Positions 23,894 through 33,010 of a stretch of 45,809 bases of DNA are shown here, in pieces (position 1 is the first letter of the stretch; every line of letters begins with the position of its first letter). The notes below the pieces were generated by a model, which ran no database searches, was not told the DNA's origin, and saw only the letters and a program-made list of their open reading frames with translations. The DNA comes from Syntrophomonas sp. DTU019 (GTDB taxonomy: Bacteria > Bacillota > Syntrophomonadia > Syntrophomonadales > Syntrophomonadaceae). The stretch lies in contig LFSQ01000110.1 in the NCBI GenBank assembly GCA_001512785.1, positions 1-45,809 on the forward strand, in the 5' to 3' direction. The translations under genes and the position numbers were made by a program.

Positions 23894-24952
23894 CTAGCCC
23901 TCGCTGCTGCGGCTGAGGGCCTGTTGTTCCCGTGTTCGGCCGGTCAACAATCCGATGCGGTCTGCGCCCAGAACCATGACCAGCAATAGCAAAGACAGAA
24001 CTAAAGACGCTTTGGGGCTGGTGGTAAAAGTCAACAGAACCGCAATCCCGCTGAAGAAAGCGCTAATACCATAAATAATGAACACGCTGCGGCGATGGCT
24101 CATACCCATCGCCATCAAGCGGTGATGAAGGTGATTCTTGTCAGGCAGAAAAATCGGTTTATGATTGTTAATGCGCCGTATGATGGCAAAAAAGGTATCA
24201 AAAATAGGGATGCCCAGGATGATGATGGGAATCAGCAATGAAACCACCGCAGTACCCTTGGTAGTGCCCATGATGGCCAGGCAGGCCAGTACGAAGCCCA
24301 AGAAGTTGGAGCCGCTATCCCCCATAAAGGTGCGTGCGGGGTGAAAGTTGTAGGGGAGGAAACCGATAATAGCCGCTACCAGCAGCAAGGCGGCCACAGC
24401 CACGTCCACCTGCCCCTGTCGCATGGCCACTATTCCCATAGCTGTAGCAGCTATAGCCGATACTCCTCCGGCCAGTCCATCCAGGCCGTCGATGAGATTT
24501 ATGGCGTTGGTAATGCCTACGATCCACAGAAAGGTCAAGGGGATGCTCAAGTATCCCAAAACCAGGAGGCCGTCAAAAGGATTGGTCATAAAGTGCACCA
24601 TGACCCCGAAATACATGGCTACTGCGGCAGCCACAGACTGGCCCGCCAGCTTGGTCAATGGGGATAAATGATAGATATCGTCCGCTGCCCCGACCAGAAA
24701 AATGATAGTGGCTCCCATAACCAGTCCCAGCATAGGGCCGCTAATTTGGGTAAAAATCAGCAGGCTGAGCATGAAGGCTGAGAATATGGCCAGCCCGCCC
24801 AGTCGAGGCATGTCGACTTTATGTACCTTGCGTTCATCCGGGGGATCGATCGCCCCCAGGTTGCGAGCCAGTTGTGTACTCAATGGGACACAGGCAATGG
24901 CAATAAAAAAGGTGCTTAAGAGTGCCACCGAGATATAGGCATAGGTAAGCAT
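23894..24952 (-). CDS. Undecaprenyl-phosphate N-acetylglucosaminyl-1-phosphate transferase (TagO/WecA-like)
   Basis: The 352-residue membrane enzyme of the MraY/WecA family has about 10-11 membrane helices. It carries the metal-binding GAADDIYHLS, the NAINLIDGLDGLAGG loop, GDSGSNFLG and the HHRLM...GMSHR motif of the fifth loop. It links GlcNAc-1-phosphate to undecaprenyl phosphate, the first step of teichoic acid or secondary wall polymer synthesis. The HHRLM loop and the absence of MraY-specific signatures favour TagO/WecA over MraY. It heads an operon with the LCP gene, behind a promoter at 24988-25016, and is divergent from csaB. Confidence 0.92.
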   Translation of the reverse strand: MLTYAYISVALLSTFFIAIACVPLSTQLARNLGAIDPPDERKVHKVDMPRLGGLAIFSAFMLSLLIFTQISGPMLGLVMGATIIFLVGAADDIYHLSPLTKLAGQSVAAAVAMYFGVMVHFMTNPFDGLLVLGYLSIPLTFLWIVGITNAINLIDGLDGLAGGVSAIAATAMGIVAMRQGQVDVAVAALLLVAAIIGFLPYNFHPARTFMGDSGSNFLGFVLACLAIMGTTKGTAVVSLLIPIIILGIPIFDTFFAIIRRINNHKPIFLPDKNHLHHRLMAMGMSHRRSVFIIYGISAFFSGIAVLLTFTTSPKASLVLSLLLLVMVLGADRIGLLTGRTREQQALSRSSEG

Positions 24953-24987
24953 TCGATAGCTCCTCCCCCGAGTCCGAAGCTAGGTTC

Positions 24988-25016
24988 ATTCTAACACCGC
25001 TGTTTTAGCTTGTCTA
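24988..25016 (-). promoter_or_regulatory. Sigma-A-type promoter of the tagO-LCP operon
   Basis: Minus strand TAGACA (25011-25016), a 17-base spacer and TAGAAT (24988-24993) each match the consensus at five of six positions. It is about 36 bases from the start codon, which has a GGAGGAG site. Confidence 0.6.
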
Positions 25017-25079
25017 TACGGCAAGCAAATGATAAAACCGTGTCATCAGGTGACGAAAGCTGAGCAATCAGCAGATATA

Positions 25080-25108
25080 TTGCTATCATTCAGGCCTAGT
25101 AATATAAT
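25080..25108 (+). promoter_or_regulatory. Sigma-A-type promoter of the csaB-murJ operon
   Basis: TTGCTA (25080-25085), a 17-base spacer and a perfect TATAAT (25103-25108) give a transcript starting near 25115. This excludes the upstream ATG at 25111 as the csaB start. Confidence 0.6.
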
Positions 25109-25164
25109 TAATGAGATGGTCCGGGGCTAGCCTAGACCATTTAATTTTAGCGAGGAGCAGCTTA

Positions 25165-26229
25165 ATGAAAATCGCCTTGTCCGGTTATTATGGGTTTGAC
25201 AACGCCGGTGATGAAGCCTTATTGCTGGCCATCACCTCATCCATTAAAGCCATGGCCCCAAAGGCTGATTTCGTCGTTTTTTCTGGAAATCCTGCCCGGA
25301 CCACCGCTTCACATGGCCTTTTTGCGGTTTATCATAAAAACCCCTGGCGGGTGTTGCAACAGCTGTGGCAATGCGACCTGTTGATCAGCGGCGGGGGCAG
25401 TATTTTTCAGGATATTACCAGCGCTCAATCCCTGTGGTATTATATCGCGGTGGTGGCCCTGGCCAGGCTGTTAGGCAAGCCGGTGATGTTCTATGCCCAG
25501 GGGGTGGGTCCCATTAATCTGCCCCTGAGCAAGTGGCTGATGCGTTTAGTTGCCAACCGGGTGAACATGATCAGTGTGCGCGACCGGGAATCAGCCGAGC
25601 TGTTAAAAAAATTGGGTGTGGTCAAACCGCCTATACTGGTAACTGCAGATCCGGTATTCGCCTTAAAGCCGAGCCAGGCCGACAAGCGCTCGGTTGCCGG
25701 CTATATACCGGATTCTCCCTGTATTGGGGTGTCGGTACGACCCTGGCCTGCACTGGAAGGTTACCAAATCGCCCTGGCCAGAGTACTGGACCAACTGGCA
25801 GCGCAGGGCTATGAAATCCTGTTTCTGCCCATGAGCTGGCCGGAGGATGTGCCCGAATCGCAGCGGGTAATAACCCTCATGCATCACCCCGCCACCCTGC
25901 TGGACAAAAAATTGAGCAGCGGCCAGCTTTTGGCCGTGATCAGCCAATTAAAAATGGTGATCAGCATGCGCCTGCACGCTTTGATATTTGCCGCCACGCA
26001 GGGGGTTCGTTTTGCGGGCATATCCTATGACCCCAAGGTGGAGTCCTTCCTGTGGCAATTTGCCTTAAGCCCTCTGCCCCTGGATGAGGAGGGCATGGCA
26101 GCACAGATCGGACAAATCCTGAATGACAGCCAAATGCAGCAGGTAGTAATGGCAACCGCCGCAGAACTTCATCAGCGGGCACAGCAGAACGCCCGCCTGG
26201 CATTGAACTTGGTACGCCGCAAGGCCTAA
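25165..26229 (+). CDS. csaB: Polysaccharide pyruvyl transferase CsaB
   Basis: The 354-residue enzyme adds a pyruvyl ketal to secondary cell-wall polymer, creating the ligand of SLH domains. It shows the family pattern: SGYYGFDNAGDEALL at the N-terminus, LISGGGSIFQD, FYAQGVGPI, SVRDRESAELL, and the late SMRLHALIFA with its conserved His. ATG 25165 has CGAGGAG seven bases upstream; a longer in-frame start at 25111 has no site and lies at or before the predicted transcription start. It is the first gene of a plus-strand operon with murJ and DUF5693. It provides the anchor for the SLH protease at 2042. Confidence 0.93.
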   Translation: MKIALSGYYGFDNAGDEALLLAITSSIKAMAPKADFVVFSGNPARTTASHGLFAVYHKNPWRVLQQLWQCDLLISGGGSIFQDITSAQSLWYYIAVVALARLLGKPVMFYAQGVGPINLPLSKWLMRLVANRVNMISVRDRESAELLKKLGVVKPPILVTADPVFALKPSQADKRSVAGYIPDSPCIGVSVRPWPALEGYQIALARVLDQLAAQGYEILFLPMSWPEDVPESQRVITLMHHPATLLDKKLSSGQLLAVISQLKMVISMRLHALIFAATQGVRFAGISYDPKVESFLWQFALSPLPLDEEGMAAQIGQILNDSQMQQVVMATAAELHQRAQQNARLALNLVRRKA

Positions 26230-26280
26230 CCCGGCAGTCGAGCGTTTGCTTGATACAGCCAGGGTTTAAGAGGATTAAAT

Positions 26281-27777
26281 ATGAGCAACAAAACCGGGAA
26301 AAACTTCATAGGGGTTTCAATAACCATTTTCTTCTCCAAATTGCTGGGCTTTGTGCGGGAAATCGTGTTTGCCTCAGTGTTTGGCACCACGGTTTTAACC
26401 GATATGTTTCAGGTGATATTCAGCTTTCCCAGCCTGTTTTTTTCCAGTATTGGCACCGCTTTATCAGCGGTCAATATTCCTGACCTCACTTATTTCATAA
26501 CCCATCGCTCTAAAGAGGAGCGCAACCAGTATCTGGCCAATTTGTTTGCCCAGGTTACCTTTATTGCGTCCACAGTAGCCCTGCTGGGCATCGTTTGCGC
26601 ACCGCCTTTAACGCAGATTATCGCCCCGGGGCTCAGCCCGGAAGTCGATCATATAGCGGTTTTGTTGACCCGTATCATGATGCCCACCCTGTTGTTCGTC
26701 AGCCTGACCTACCTGACCGCAGGGGTTCTGCAGGTGCACCAGTACTTTCTGGTATCGGCCAGCATCAGCATACCTTTCAATATGCTCATCATCGGGGCTT
26801 TATTGTGGAAGGGCAATGATCTGGTTTTTCTGGGCTATGTGACCACACTGGGCTGGCTCTTGCAGTTTCTCATCCAACTGCCGGTGCTGGTCCGGGAAAA
26901 ATACCAGTGGCGCTTCAAACTGCAATGGAGCGACCCTTATATTCGTAATACCTTTAAAAACCTCTTGCCAATTCTACTGGGGAATTCCCTTTTGCAGCTG
27001 TGCCTGATTATCGATCGCTCTTTTGCCACCCATCTTTCACCAGGGACGGCTGCTTCGCTGGCCTTCGGCAGCAACCTGTTCGTGACCATAACCAGCGTTT
27101 TTATTGTGGCTATGACTACGGTGGTATTTCCCCGCCTGTCCCGGTATTGCCTGGACAGCGATTTTGAGCGCATCAGGTTTTTGCTGGCACAGGCCTTTAA
27201 AATGCTGCTTTTCATACTGGTGCCTTATCTTTTGCTGGTAATCTGTTATCATAAAGAGATCATTACCCTGGTTTACCAGCGGGGCGCTTTCGGGGCCGAA
27301 TCCACGGCGATGACTTCTTTGGCCTTCTGGTTCTACAGTTTAGCCGTAGTGGGCTATCTCTGCCAGGAGGTTTACAACCGGGTCTTTTATGCTTTGAAGC
27401 GCTACAAAATACCTATGTTCTTCAGCGCCGGCTGTATACTGCTCAACCTGGGGCTGGATTATTTCCTATATCGCCCTGCGGGCATTGGGGGCTTGAGCCT
27501 TTCCACCGCAGCCACCATGCTGTTCTATGCCTTAGTTATGTCGGTTATGCTTACCCGGGAAATCGGGGCTTTCATCAACCGCGATCTGCTCATATACCTT
27601 TTCAAGCTGCTGTTTCCTTCCCTGGCCATGCTGGGGGTGGTATGGGGCTTTGCTTTCATGGGTTGGGGCACATCCGGGGTTAGCTTTTTGCTGCCCCTGA
27701 CCGCAAGTATAGTGGTGTATTTGGGTATTGCTTATATATTGGGCTTAATCAAGGTGTTTTTCCTAAAGGAGGTTTGA
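26281..27777 (+). CDS. murJ: MurJ-type lipid II flippase (MVF family)
   Basis: The 498-residue polytopic protein has about 14 membrane helices. Its N-terminal motif, in the stretch FSKLLGFVREIVFASVFG, is the hallmark of MurJ/MviN, and the RIMMPTLLFVSL and YQRGAFG motifs are also present. It flips undecaprenyl-linked precursors to the outer face. Lipid II is the family substrate; because it sits beside csaB it may instead serve the wall polymer or exopolysaccharide. It has an AGAGGA site and its stop codon overlaps the ribosome binding region of the next gene. Confidence 0.9.
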   Translation: MSNKTGKNFIGVSITIFFSKLLGFVREIVFASVFGTTVLTDMFQVIFSFPSLFFSSIGTALSAVNIPDLTYFITHRSKEERNQYLANLFAQVTFIASTVALLGIVCAPPLTQIIAPGLSPEVDHIAVLLTRIMMPTLLFVSLTYLTAGVLQVHQYFLVSASISIPFNMLIIGALLWKGNDLVFLGYVTTLGWLLQFLIQLPVLVREKYQWRFKLQWSDPYIRNTFKNLLPILLGNSLLQLCLIIDRSFATHLSPGTAASLAFGSNLFVTITSVFIVAMTTVVFPRLSRYCLDSDFERIRFLLAQAFKMLLFILVPYLLLVICYHKEIITLVYQRGAFGAESTAMTSLAFWFYSLAVVGYLCQEVYNRVFYALKRYKIPMFFSAGCILLNLGLDYFLYRPAGIGGLSLSTAATMLFYALVMSVMLTREIGAFINRDLLIYLFKLLFPSLAMLGVVWGFAFMGWGTSGVSFLLPLTASIVVYLGIAYILGLIKVFFLKEV

Positions 27778-27782
27778 GAGCG

Positions 27783-29822
27783 GTGAAGCAAAACCGGTTA
27801 AAATGGCTATTGTGGGTGGGCTTAGGGCTGTTTCTGCTTCTCTCTTACAGCGGCTGGCAGCTGCGCACGGGCATCGAGGCCAACAACCAGCGGCTGATCA
27901 CCGTGGCCGACTATCGCGAAATATCCCGCTCCGCAGCTACTGCCAACGTCTCTATGGACATGGTCTTAAATGACCTGCGGGCAAACGGGGTAGAGCATAT
28001 CGGCTTGAAGGAAACCAGCCTTCGCGAACTGGCTTTCAAAGGTGATATACACCTGTGGAGTTTTGCCGAGTTCCGCTCCTGGCACGAGGCCAACCGGCCC
28101 CAGCTATGGGATAGCTTTATACATACACTGGGCTCCCGCCAGGTAAGCCCGGCCAACCTGGTAGCCATGACCAGCCAGGCCGATGTGGCTCAGTTCTTAC
28201 AAACCCAGCTCAATTCCCGTTATCAGGCTGAGCAGATCATTCACCTGGCAGAGGGGGAAAGCCATTATTTTATCGTCAACAGCGCTGCTACTGTCCTGGA
28301 TAAGCGCAAAGACGTGCAGCCCCAGCTTGATTTGTGGCTGGGATTCGACCCCCGGGAAATCGAGCAAATCAAGGCTCACGGCATGAAGATCGTGTTGCGC
28401 CCGGAAAACAGCAAAGGCACCTCGCTTGCATACCTTAAGGAATATGAGCCCATTATCCGTGACAACGGCATAAAGTACCTGGTCTTTTCCAATGAAGTAA
28501 GCGGCACACCCGATAATATCGATACTGTAATCGATCTGGTCAACCGCTATGAGCTGATTATCGGGGTGGTAGAAACCCCGGAACAACTAGGCTATGTAAA
28601 AACCCCGGGACTGGGAGAGGTCTTGGAAAAAACCGCTTATCCCATCAACCGGGTTTACAGCACCACCAATGATGATTTCGTCAAAACCGTGGATGATCGT
28701 TACTACCGCTGGGTTCGCGCTGTAGTGGACCGCGGCATCCGCATTTTATACGTTTCCCCGTTTAAGGATTTAAAGCTGGATGCCGGAGAGAATCTGAACA
28801 ATACCATCGAAACCATCGGGTGTTTTCATGATACCATGCAGGCCAAGGGCTTCATTCTCAATGAGGAACTGCCCATTCATCCCAGCAAGACCACCTCACC
28901 CTGGCATCGCTTGATGGTGGCCTTGAGCCTGGTATTTGCCGGCACGCTCTATCTGTATTACCTGTTTAAATGGAAGCCCTGGTATCTGTATGTACTGCTG
29001 CTCCTGGGAGGGGCTTTCAGCCTGTTAGCCAACCTTTTCACCGGGCTTGATCTCTCCAAGCTGTACGCTCTGGGGGCTGCTATTCTATACCCCTCCCTGT
29101 CCAGCCTGTTACTGCTTCTGTACCTGCGCGACCACGCTGAGCACCCCTTGTGGTTGAAGACGGTTTGCAGTCTGGCCGTGGTGGTGGGCATAAACCTCCT
29201 GGGAGGATATACGGTCATCACCAGCCTGGCAGATATCCGCTACATCATGAACATAAAGATATTCAGCGGTGTCAAGCTGTCCTTCTTCCTTCCACTATTA
29301 TTGTTCATGCTGAATTATTTCAGCTGTTTTAAAGGCCAGGACAGATTGAGTGTGGCGGTGTGGAAGACCCTGCAGGGCAATCCCAGCTACCTGGTGCTCT
29401 TCCTGTTCGCAGTGGCAGCTGCCGCAGGCTATTACTATATGGGGCGCAGCGGCAACAACATAGTCAGTGTATCCGCTCTGGAGCTGCGAGTACGCGAGAT
29501 CCTGGAAATGGTCTTTCTGGCCCGGCCGCGGTTCAAGGAGATAATCATCGGTTACCCGGCTTTGCTTTCCGGGGTATACCTGTACCACAAGTACCGCCGG
29601 GAATTCATACTGTTCCTTTGGGGCCTGGCCATAGTAGTGGGAAGCGTCTCCATGGTCAACAGCTTCTGCCATGTTTTCACTGCCGCCTCCATATCGCTGC
29701 AGCGCAGCCTGGCCGGGGTTGTGGTGGGCACGGGAGTAGGCCTGGGGGTTGTTCTGGGGATAATGCTTCTGGAATGGATAGCCAAACGCTATTTCCCGGA
29801 GATAATCAATCAGGATTATTAG
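27783..29822 (+). CDS. DUF5693 family membrane protein
   Basis: The 679-residue protein has one N-terminal membrane segment (about 6-22). A soluble part of about 340 residues with TIM-barrel-like strands follows (for example ITVADYREISRSAA and HGMKIVLRPEN), then about eight membrane helices in the C-terminal half. GTG 27783 is chosen because AAAGGAGGT (27765-27773) abuts the TTG at 27774. The site lies within the end of murJ, so translation is coupled. The function is unknown. Linkage to csaB and murJ suggests export or modification of the secondary wall polymer. Confidence 0.75.
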   Translation: MKQNRLKWLLWVGLGLFLLLSYSGWQLRTGIEANNQRLITVADYREISRSAATANVSMDMVLNDLRANGVEHIGLKETSLRELAFKGDIHLWSFAEFRSWHEANRPQLWDSFIHTLGSRQVSPANLVAMTSQADVAQFLQTQLNSRYQAEQIIHLAEGESHYFIVNSAATVLDKRKDVQPQLDLWLGFDPREIEQIKAHGMKIVLRPENSKGTSLAYLKEYEPIIRDNGIKYLVFSNEVSGTPDNIDTVIDLVNRYELIIGVVETPEQLGYVKTPGLGEVLEKTAYPINRVYSTTNDDFVKTVDDRYYRWVRAVVDRGIRILYVSPFKDLKLDAGENLNNTIETIGCFHDTMQAKGFILNEELPIHPSKTTSPWHRLMVALSLVFAGTLYLYYLFKWKPWYLYVLLLLGGAFSLLANLFTGLDLSKLYALGAAILYPSLSSLLLLLYLRDHAEHPLWLKTVCSLAVVVGINLLGGYTVITSLADIRYIMNIKIFSGVKLSFFLPLLLFMLNYFSCFKGQDRLSVAVWKTLQGNPSYLVLFLFAVAAAAGYYYMGRSGNNIVSVSALELRVREILEMVFLARPRFKEIIIGYPALLSGVYLYHKYRREFILFLWGLAIVVGSVSMVNSFCHVFTAASISLQRSLAGVVVGTGVGLGVVLGIMLLEWIAKRYFPEIINQDY

Positions 29823-29825
29823 GCC

Positions 29826-29861
29826 TTATTGTTGACAGGTATATCCATCTGCCAACAATAA
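29826..29861. repeat. AT-rich inverted repeat between convergent genes
   Basis: TTATTGTTG (29826-29834) and CAACAATAA (29853-29861) are perfect complements in the 63-base gap between DUF5693 and lysS. No T run follows on either strand, so a terminator role is uncertain. Confidence 0.35.
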
Positions 29862-29885
29862 AGACCATTTCATATCCTGCCTGTA

Positions 29886-31361
29886 TCACTGTTCGCGGGG
29901 TCTGAGGGTGGGAAAGAGGATGACATCGCGTATTGACGGCGAGCCGGTGATGAGCATCACCAGACGGTCAATGCCGATGCCCAGGCCACCGGCAGGGGGC
30001 ATGCCATATTCCATAGCTGCAATATAATCCTCATCCATCATATGGGCTTCGGCATCTCCGCCGGCCCGTTTGGCAGCCTGCCTCACGAAACGCTGTTTCT
30101 GGTCAATGGGGTCGTTGAGCTCGGAAAAGGCATTGGCTATTTCCCGCTGCATGATAAAGACCTCAAAGCGGTCGGTCAGTTCCGGGTGCTCGCGATTGCG
30201 CTTGGCCAGGGGCGATATTTCCACCGGATGCCCGTACACAAAGGTGGGTTGAATGAGATGCTCTTCCACCCGCGCTTCAAACACCTCATTGATCACCTCA
30301 CCACGGGATGCCTGGTCATCTATCTCCAGCCCCAGGGCACGAGCGCTCTGGCGGGCCGATTCATCATCAGTGATAGTATTGAAATCCAAACCGGTATGCT
30401 CTTTTATGGCCTCCAGCATCTGCACCCGCTTCCAGGGCGTAGAAAAATCGATTACCTGCCCTTCAAATTCCACCTGCATGGAGCCGTTGACCTTCAACAC
30501 CACCCGGCTGATCAATTCCTCGGTCAATGCCATCATGTCCTCATAGTCAGCGTAGGCCTGGTAGATCTCCAGCATAGTGAATTCGGGATTATGGCGGGTT
30601 GATATGCCTTCATTGCGGAAACTGCGGTTGATCTCGTAGACTTTTTCCAGCCCCCCGATCAAAAGCCGCTTGAGATAGAGTTCGGGGGCTACCCGCAAAT
30701 ACAGGTCCATATCCAAAGCATTGTGATGGGTAATAAACGGGCGCGCCGTGGCCCCGCCAGGTATAGGCTGCATCATGGGGGTTTCTACCTCCAAAAACCC
30801 CTTGTCATCCAGGTAATTCCTGATTTCCTTGATAATCTGGCTGCGCTTGATGAACACCTCTTTAACCTCGGGGTTGACTATTAAATCCAGATAGCGCTGG
30901 CGGTAGCGCAGCTCTACATCCTTGAGGCCGTGCCACTTCTCCGGCAGGGGGTGCAGGGATTTGGACAGGTATACCATGCTCTCTACATGAATGCTGATCT
31001 CGCCCTTCTGGGTCCTGAAAACCCGGCCTTCGATCCCTACCAAATCGCCTATATCCAGCTTTTTATACAATTCATACTGCTCTTCGCCCAGATCATCACG
31101 GCGGAAATAGAGCTGGATCCGTCCGGCGATGTCCTGCAGGTGCGCAAAGCCGGCCTTGCCGTGCCGGCGCTTGGACATGATGCGCCCGGCCACTCGGGCG
31201 GTCTGGTTTTCCCACTGCTCAAAACCCTCAATAATCGGCTTGGTTAAGGTATTGCGTTCAAAGCGCTGCCCAAAGGGATCCAGGCCCATCGACCGCAATT
31301 CATTCATTTTTTCCAGGCGGACCTTTTTCAATTCACTCAGGTTTTGTTCTTGCTCTGGCAT
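29886..31361 (-). CDS. lysS: Lysyl-tRNA synthetase, class II
   Basis: The 491-residue enzyme charges tRNA-Lys. The N-terminal OB-fold anticodon-binding domain (about 55-160, with [17 protein letters not shown]) precedes the class II catalytic core. Motif 2 is at [18 protein letters not shown] and motif 3 at [15 protein letters not shown]. The length is normal. ATG 31361 is preferred to the TTG one codon earlier because GAGGAAG is then seven bases away. It has its own promoter at 31412-31440 rather than depending on greA read-through. No T-box leader was seen. Confidence 0.97.
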   Translation of the reverse strand: MPEQEQNLSELKKVRLEKMNELRSMGLDPFGQRFERNTLTKPIIEGFEQWENQTARVAGRIMSKRRHGKAGFAHLQDIAGRIQLYFRRDDLGEEQYELYKKLDIGDLVGIEGRVFRTQKGEISIHVESMVYLSKSLHPLPEKWHGLKDVELRYRQRYLDLIVNPEVKEVFIKRSQIIKEIRNYLDDKGFLEVETPMMQPIPGGATARPFITHHNALDMDLYLRVAPELYLKRLLIGGLEKVYEINRSFRNEGISTRHNPEFTMLEIYQAYADYEDMMALTEELISRVVLKVNGSMQVEFEGQVIDFSTPWKRVQMLEAIKEHTGLDFNTITDDESARQSARALGLEIDDQASRGEVINEVFEARVEEHLIQPTFVYGHPVEISPLAKRNREHPELTDRFEVFIMQREIANAFSELNDPIDQKQRFVRQAAKRAGGDAEAHMMDEDYIAAMEYGMPPAGGLGIGIDRLVMLITGSPSIRDVILFPTLRPREQ

Positions 31362-31411
31362 CAAGACACTTCCTCATATTTTGTTACATACTATTAATCT
31401 TCGCTGTTTAG

Positions 31412-31440
31412 GTTATAAAACCTGTCCCATACTCAAGCAA
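31412..31440 (-). promoter_or_regulatory. Sigma-A-type promoter of lysS
   Basis: Minus strand TTGCTT (31435-31440), a 17-base spacer and TATAAC (31412-31417). Its -35 is overlapped by one end of the inverted repeat at 31438-31466. The leader to the lysS start is about 45 bases. Confidence 0.55.
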
Positions 31441-31466
31441 GGATAGATCATTTCGATCTATCCTTG
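31438..31466. repeat. 12-bp perfect inverted repeat touching the lysS -35
   Basis: CAAGGATAGATC (31438-31449) and GATCTATCCTTG (31455-31466) are exact complements around a five-base loop. No T run follows on either strand. It is either a rudimentary greA terminator, an operator for the lysS promoter whose -35 it overlaps by three bases, or both. Confidence 0.5.
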
Positions 31467-31503
31467 GATCAGGATATCATGGCTGCTAAAAACCGCTAGA
31501 GCT

Positions 31504-31983
31504 TTATCTCTGTACTTCAATTATCTTATATTCTATGATTCCCGCCGGGGCTTCTACAGCAACGATGGAATCCACCGTTTTGCCCAAAATGGCGGATCCC
31601 ACCGGAGATTCATCAGATATTTTGCCGTCTTTTAATTTCGATTCAACCGAGGAGACCAGGGTAACGGTTACATTGCGCCCGGTTTTCATCTCCTGCAGTG
31701 TAACCCGTGATCCCAATGACACAACATCAGTACGAATTTCATCCTCTTCCATCAAACGCGCCTTTTTTAGGGTTTTCTCCAGGGTTAAAATCCTTCCCTC
31801 AATAAAAGCCTGTTCGTTTTTAGCATCTTCATATTCGGAGTTCTCCGTGATATCGCCAAAGGCGATGGCCTGTTTGATACGCTCGGCTACTTCTTGACGG
31901 CGGAACGATTTGAGGTACTCCAGTTCGGCTTCCAGCTTGGCTAAGCCTTCTTTGGTCAAAAGGACTTCTTTTTCTTCTGCCAT
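31504..31983 (-). CDS. greA: Transcription elongation factor GreA
   Basis: The 159-residue factor rescues backtracked RNA polymerase. It has the N-terminal coiled coil (about 10-75, with the acidic tip around GDITENSEYEDAKNEQ) and the C-terminal FKBP-like domain with DESPVGSAILGK. ATG 31983 with GAGGAGA gives the standard length; an upstream in-frame start adds four residues only. It is driven by a perfect consensus promoter at 32093-32121 and has a hairpin with a T run in its leader at 32013-32033. Confidence 0.96.
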   Translation of the reverse strand: MAEEKEVLLTKEGLAKLEAELEYLKSFRRQEVAERIKQAIAFGDITENSEYEDAKNEQAFIEGRILTLEKTLKKARLMEEDEIRTDVVSLGSRVTLQEMKTGRNVTVTLVSSVESKLKDGKISDESPVGSAILGKTVDSIVAVEAPAGIIEYKIIEVQR

Positions 31984-32012
31984 GCCACTTCTCCTCATCT
32001 GATACTTAATAT

Positions 32013-32033
32013 AAAAGCGAGACTACGCTCGCT
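32013..32033 (-). terminator. Terminator-like hairpin in the greA leader
   Basis: On the minus strand AGCGAG (32033-32028) pairs with CTCGCT (32021-32016), followed by T's at 32016-32013 and an AT-rich stretch. It sits between the greA promoter and start codon, so it would attenuate greA or release a short RNA of about 70 bases. Confidence 0.45.
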
Positions 32034-32092
32034 GCTACCGCCATGCCTGAATAAACGCGGTTCGATGGCACTGCTCCCTAAGGCTTTATGGT

Positions 32093-32121
32093 ATTATAAT
32101 GACTTCAAATAGCCTTGTCAA
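32093..32121 (-). promoter_or_regulatory. Perfect consensus sigma-A promoter of greA
   Basis: Minus strand TTGACA (32116-32121), exactly 17 bases, then TATAAT (32093-32098). It overlaps the 3' end of the preceding gene and would begin transcription near 32086, about 100 bases before greA. Confidence 0.8.
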
Positions 32122-33010
32122 GGAATAACTCCCATAATCCCAGCAAAGTGGCGGACTTCTCCAGCTGCAGGAAAACCGGCAGTCCGTCTTCTGCTTTGCT
32201 GGCGTCTGCCCGGGGATTGGCCCGGGCAGCAAGCATCCACAGGCACAATTCCATAATAGGAGCCAGGTTGTGCAACCTGGCTTCCAAACCATGATTTTGT
32301 AGGTGGTTTTCCAACAGCGGGGACAGGTTGTGGCTGAGATTGCTCAGTTTAAGCGCAAAGACATCCCGGGAAGAGATGGTCACCAGCCGATCCTGGGTAT
32401 CAAATATCACCACCAAATCCCCTTTGCTCCAGCTGCGCGGATTGAATAAACTGGTGCTCACCGCCCGGCCGTGTTCATACATCATCTGATAGGCCAGGGC
32501 TTCATAACCAGCGGGGTGAAAGCTCTGTATCGATAAGGGCACATCGAAACGGGCCGCATATTCGGCAAATTCGGCCACATCCTCATGGTCAGTAGCGATT
32601 ATAATCCGTTTCACGGCATGACAGCTGAGGGTTCTCTTGATATAAGCGGCTGCCAGGGCCTTGATGAAATGGTCCCCAAAGACCAATTTCATATCCTCCT
32701 GGGGCACGGCAAACCTGGGTTTTAGCCGCCGGTCCACCGCAAGCGCGGGCAGATTGAAGCCCCGGGTCACAGCAATGGATTTGCCCAGCATTTGCTGCTG
32801 GCGTTCCGGGTCCATGCTGTCCAGGTTGCCTTCTCCCAACGGCAACAGCACATGATAGCCGCGCGCCTTGATTACCGGCAGGTCGATTAAACAGGCCACC
32901 CGGGGGGCAAACAAAAAAGGGGCCAGTCTATTCAGAATATATTTCTGATATACCAGCCCCCGCTTATCGTTTGGCATGAGATTGAAAAAGGCAAATTCTA
33001 TTTCATACAT
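32105..33010 (-). CDS. Uncharacterised protein, partner of the gene at 33003
   Basis: I do not recognise this 301-residue cytoplasmic protein. It has no signal peptide, membrane segment or metal-binding cluster. It begins MYEIEFAFFNLM and has strand-turn patterns suggesting alternating beta/alpha folds, for example HVLLPLGEGNLDSM and KRIIIATDHEDVAEFAEYA. Its start overlaps the end of the upstream gene by eight bases, with AAGGAG inside that gene, so the two are translationally coupled and probably work together. The greA promoter lies in its last codons. Confidence 0.7.
   Translation of the reverse strand: MYEIEFAFFNLMPNDKRGLVYQKYILNRLAPFLFAPRVACLIDLPVIKARGYHVLLPLGEGNLDSMDPERQQQMLGKSIAVTRGFNLPALAVDRRLKPRFAVPQEDMKLVFGDHFIKALAAAYIKRTLSCHAVKRIIIATDHEDVAEFAEYAARFDVPLSIQSFHPAGYEALAYQMMYEHGRAVSTSLFNPRSWSKGDLVVIFDTQDRLVTISSRDVFALKLSNLSHNLSPLLENHLQNHGLEARLHNLAPIMELCLWMLAARANPRADASKAEDGLPVFLQLEKSATLLGLWELFLDKAI

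Noticed and set aside
20028-24671. Many plus-strand open frames antisense to the amidase, LCP and TagO-like genes
   Set aside because: Compositional shadows of GC-rich codons on the coding strand; no sites, motifs or domains.
26281-27777. Dedicated Wzx O-unit flippase instead of MurJ
   Set aside because: The N-terminal LGFVREIVFA motif is MurJ/MviN-type; a role with other lipid-linked glycans remains open but the family call is MurJ.
31361-31503. T-box leader for lysS
   Set aside because: No T-box sequence or specifier stem was seen; the promoter places the start about 45 bases from the gene, too short for a T-box.
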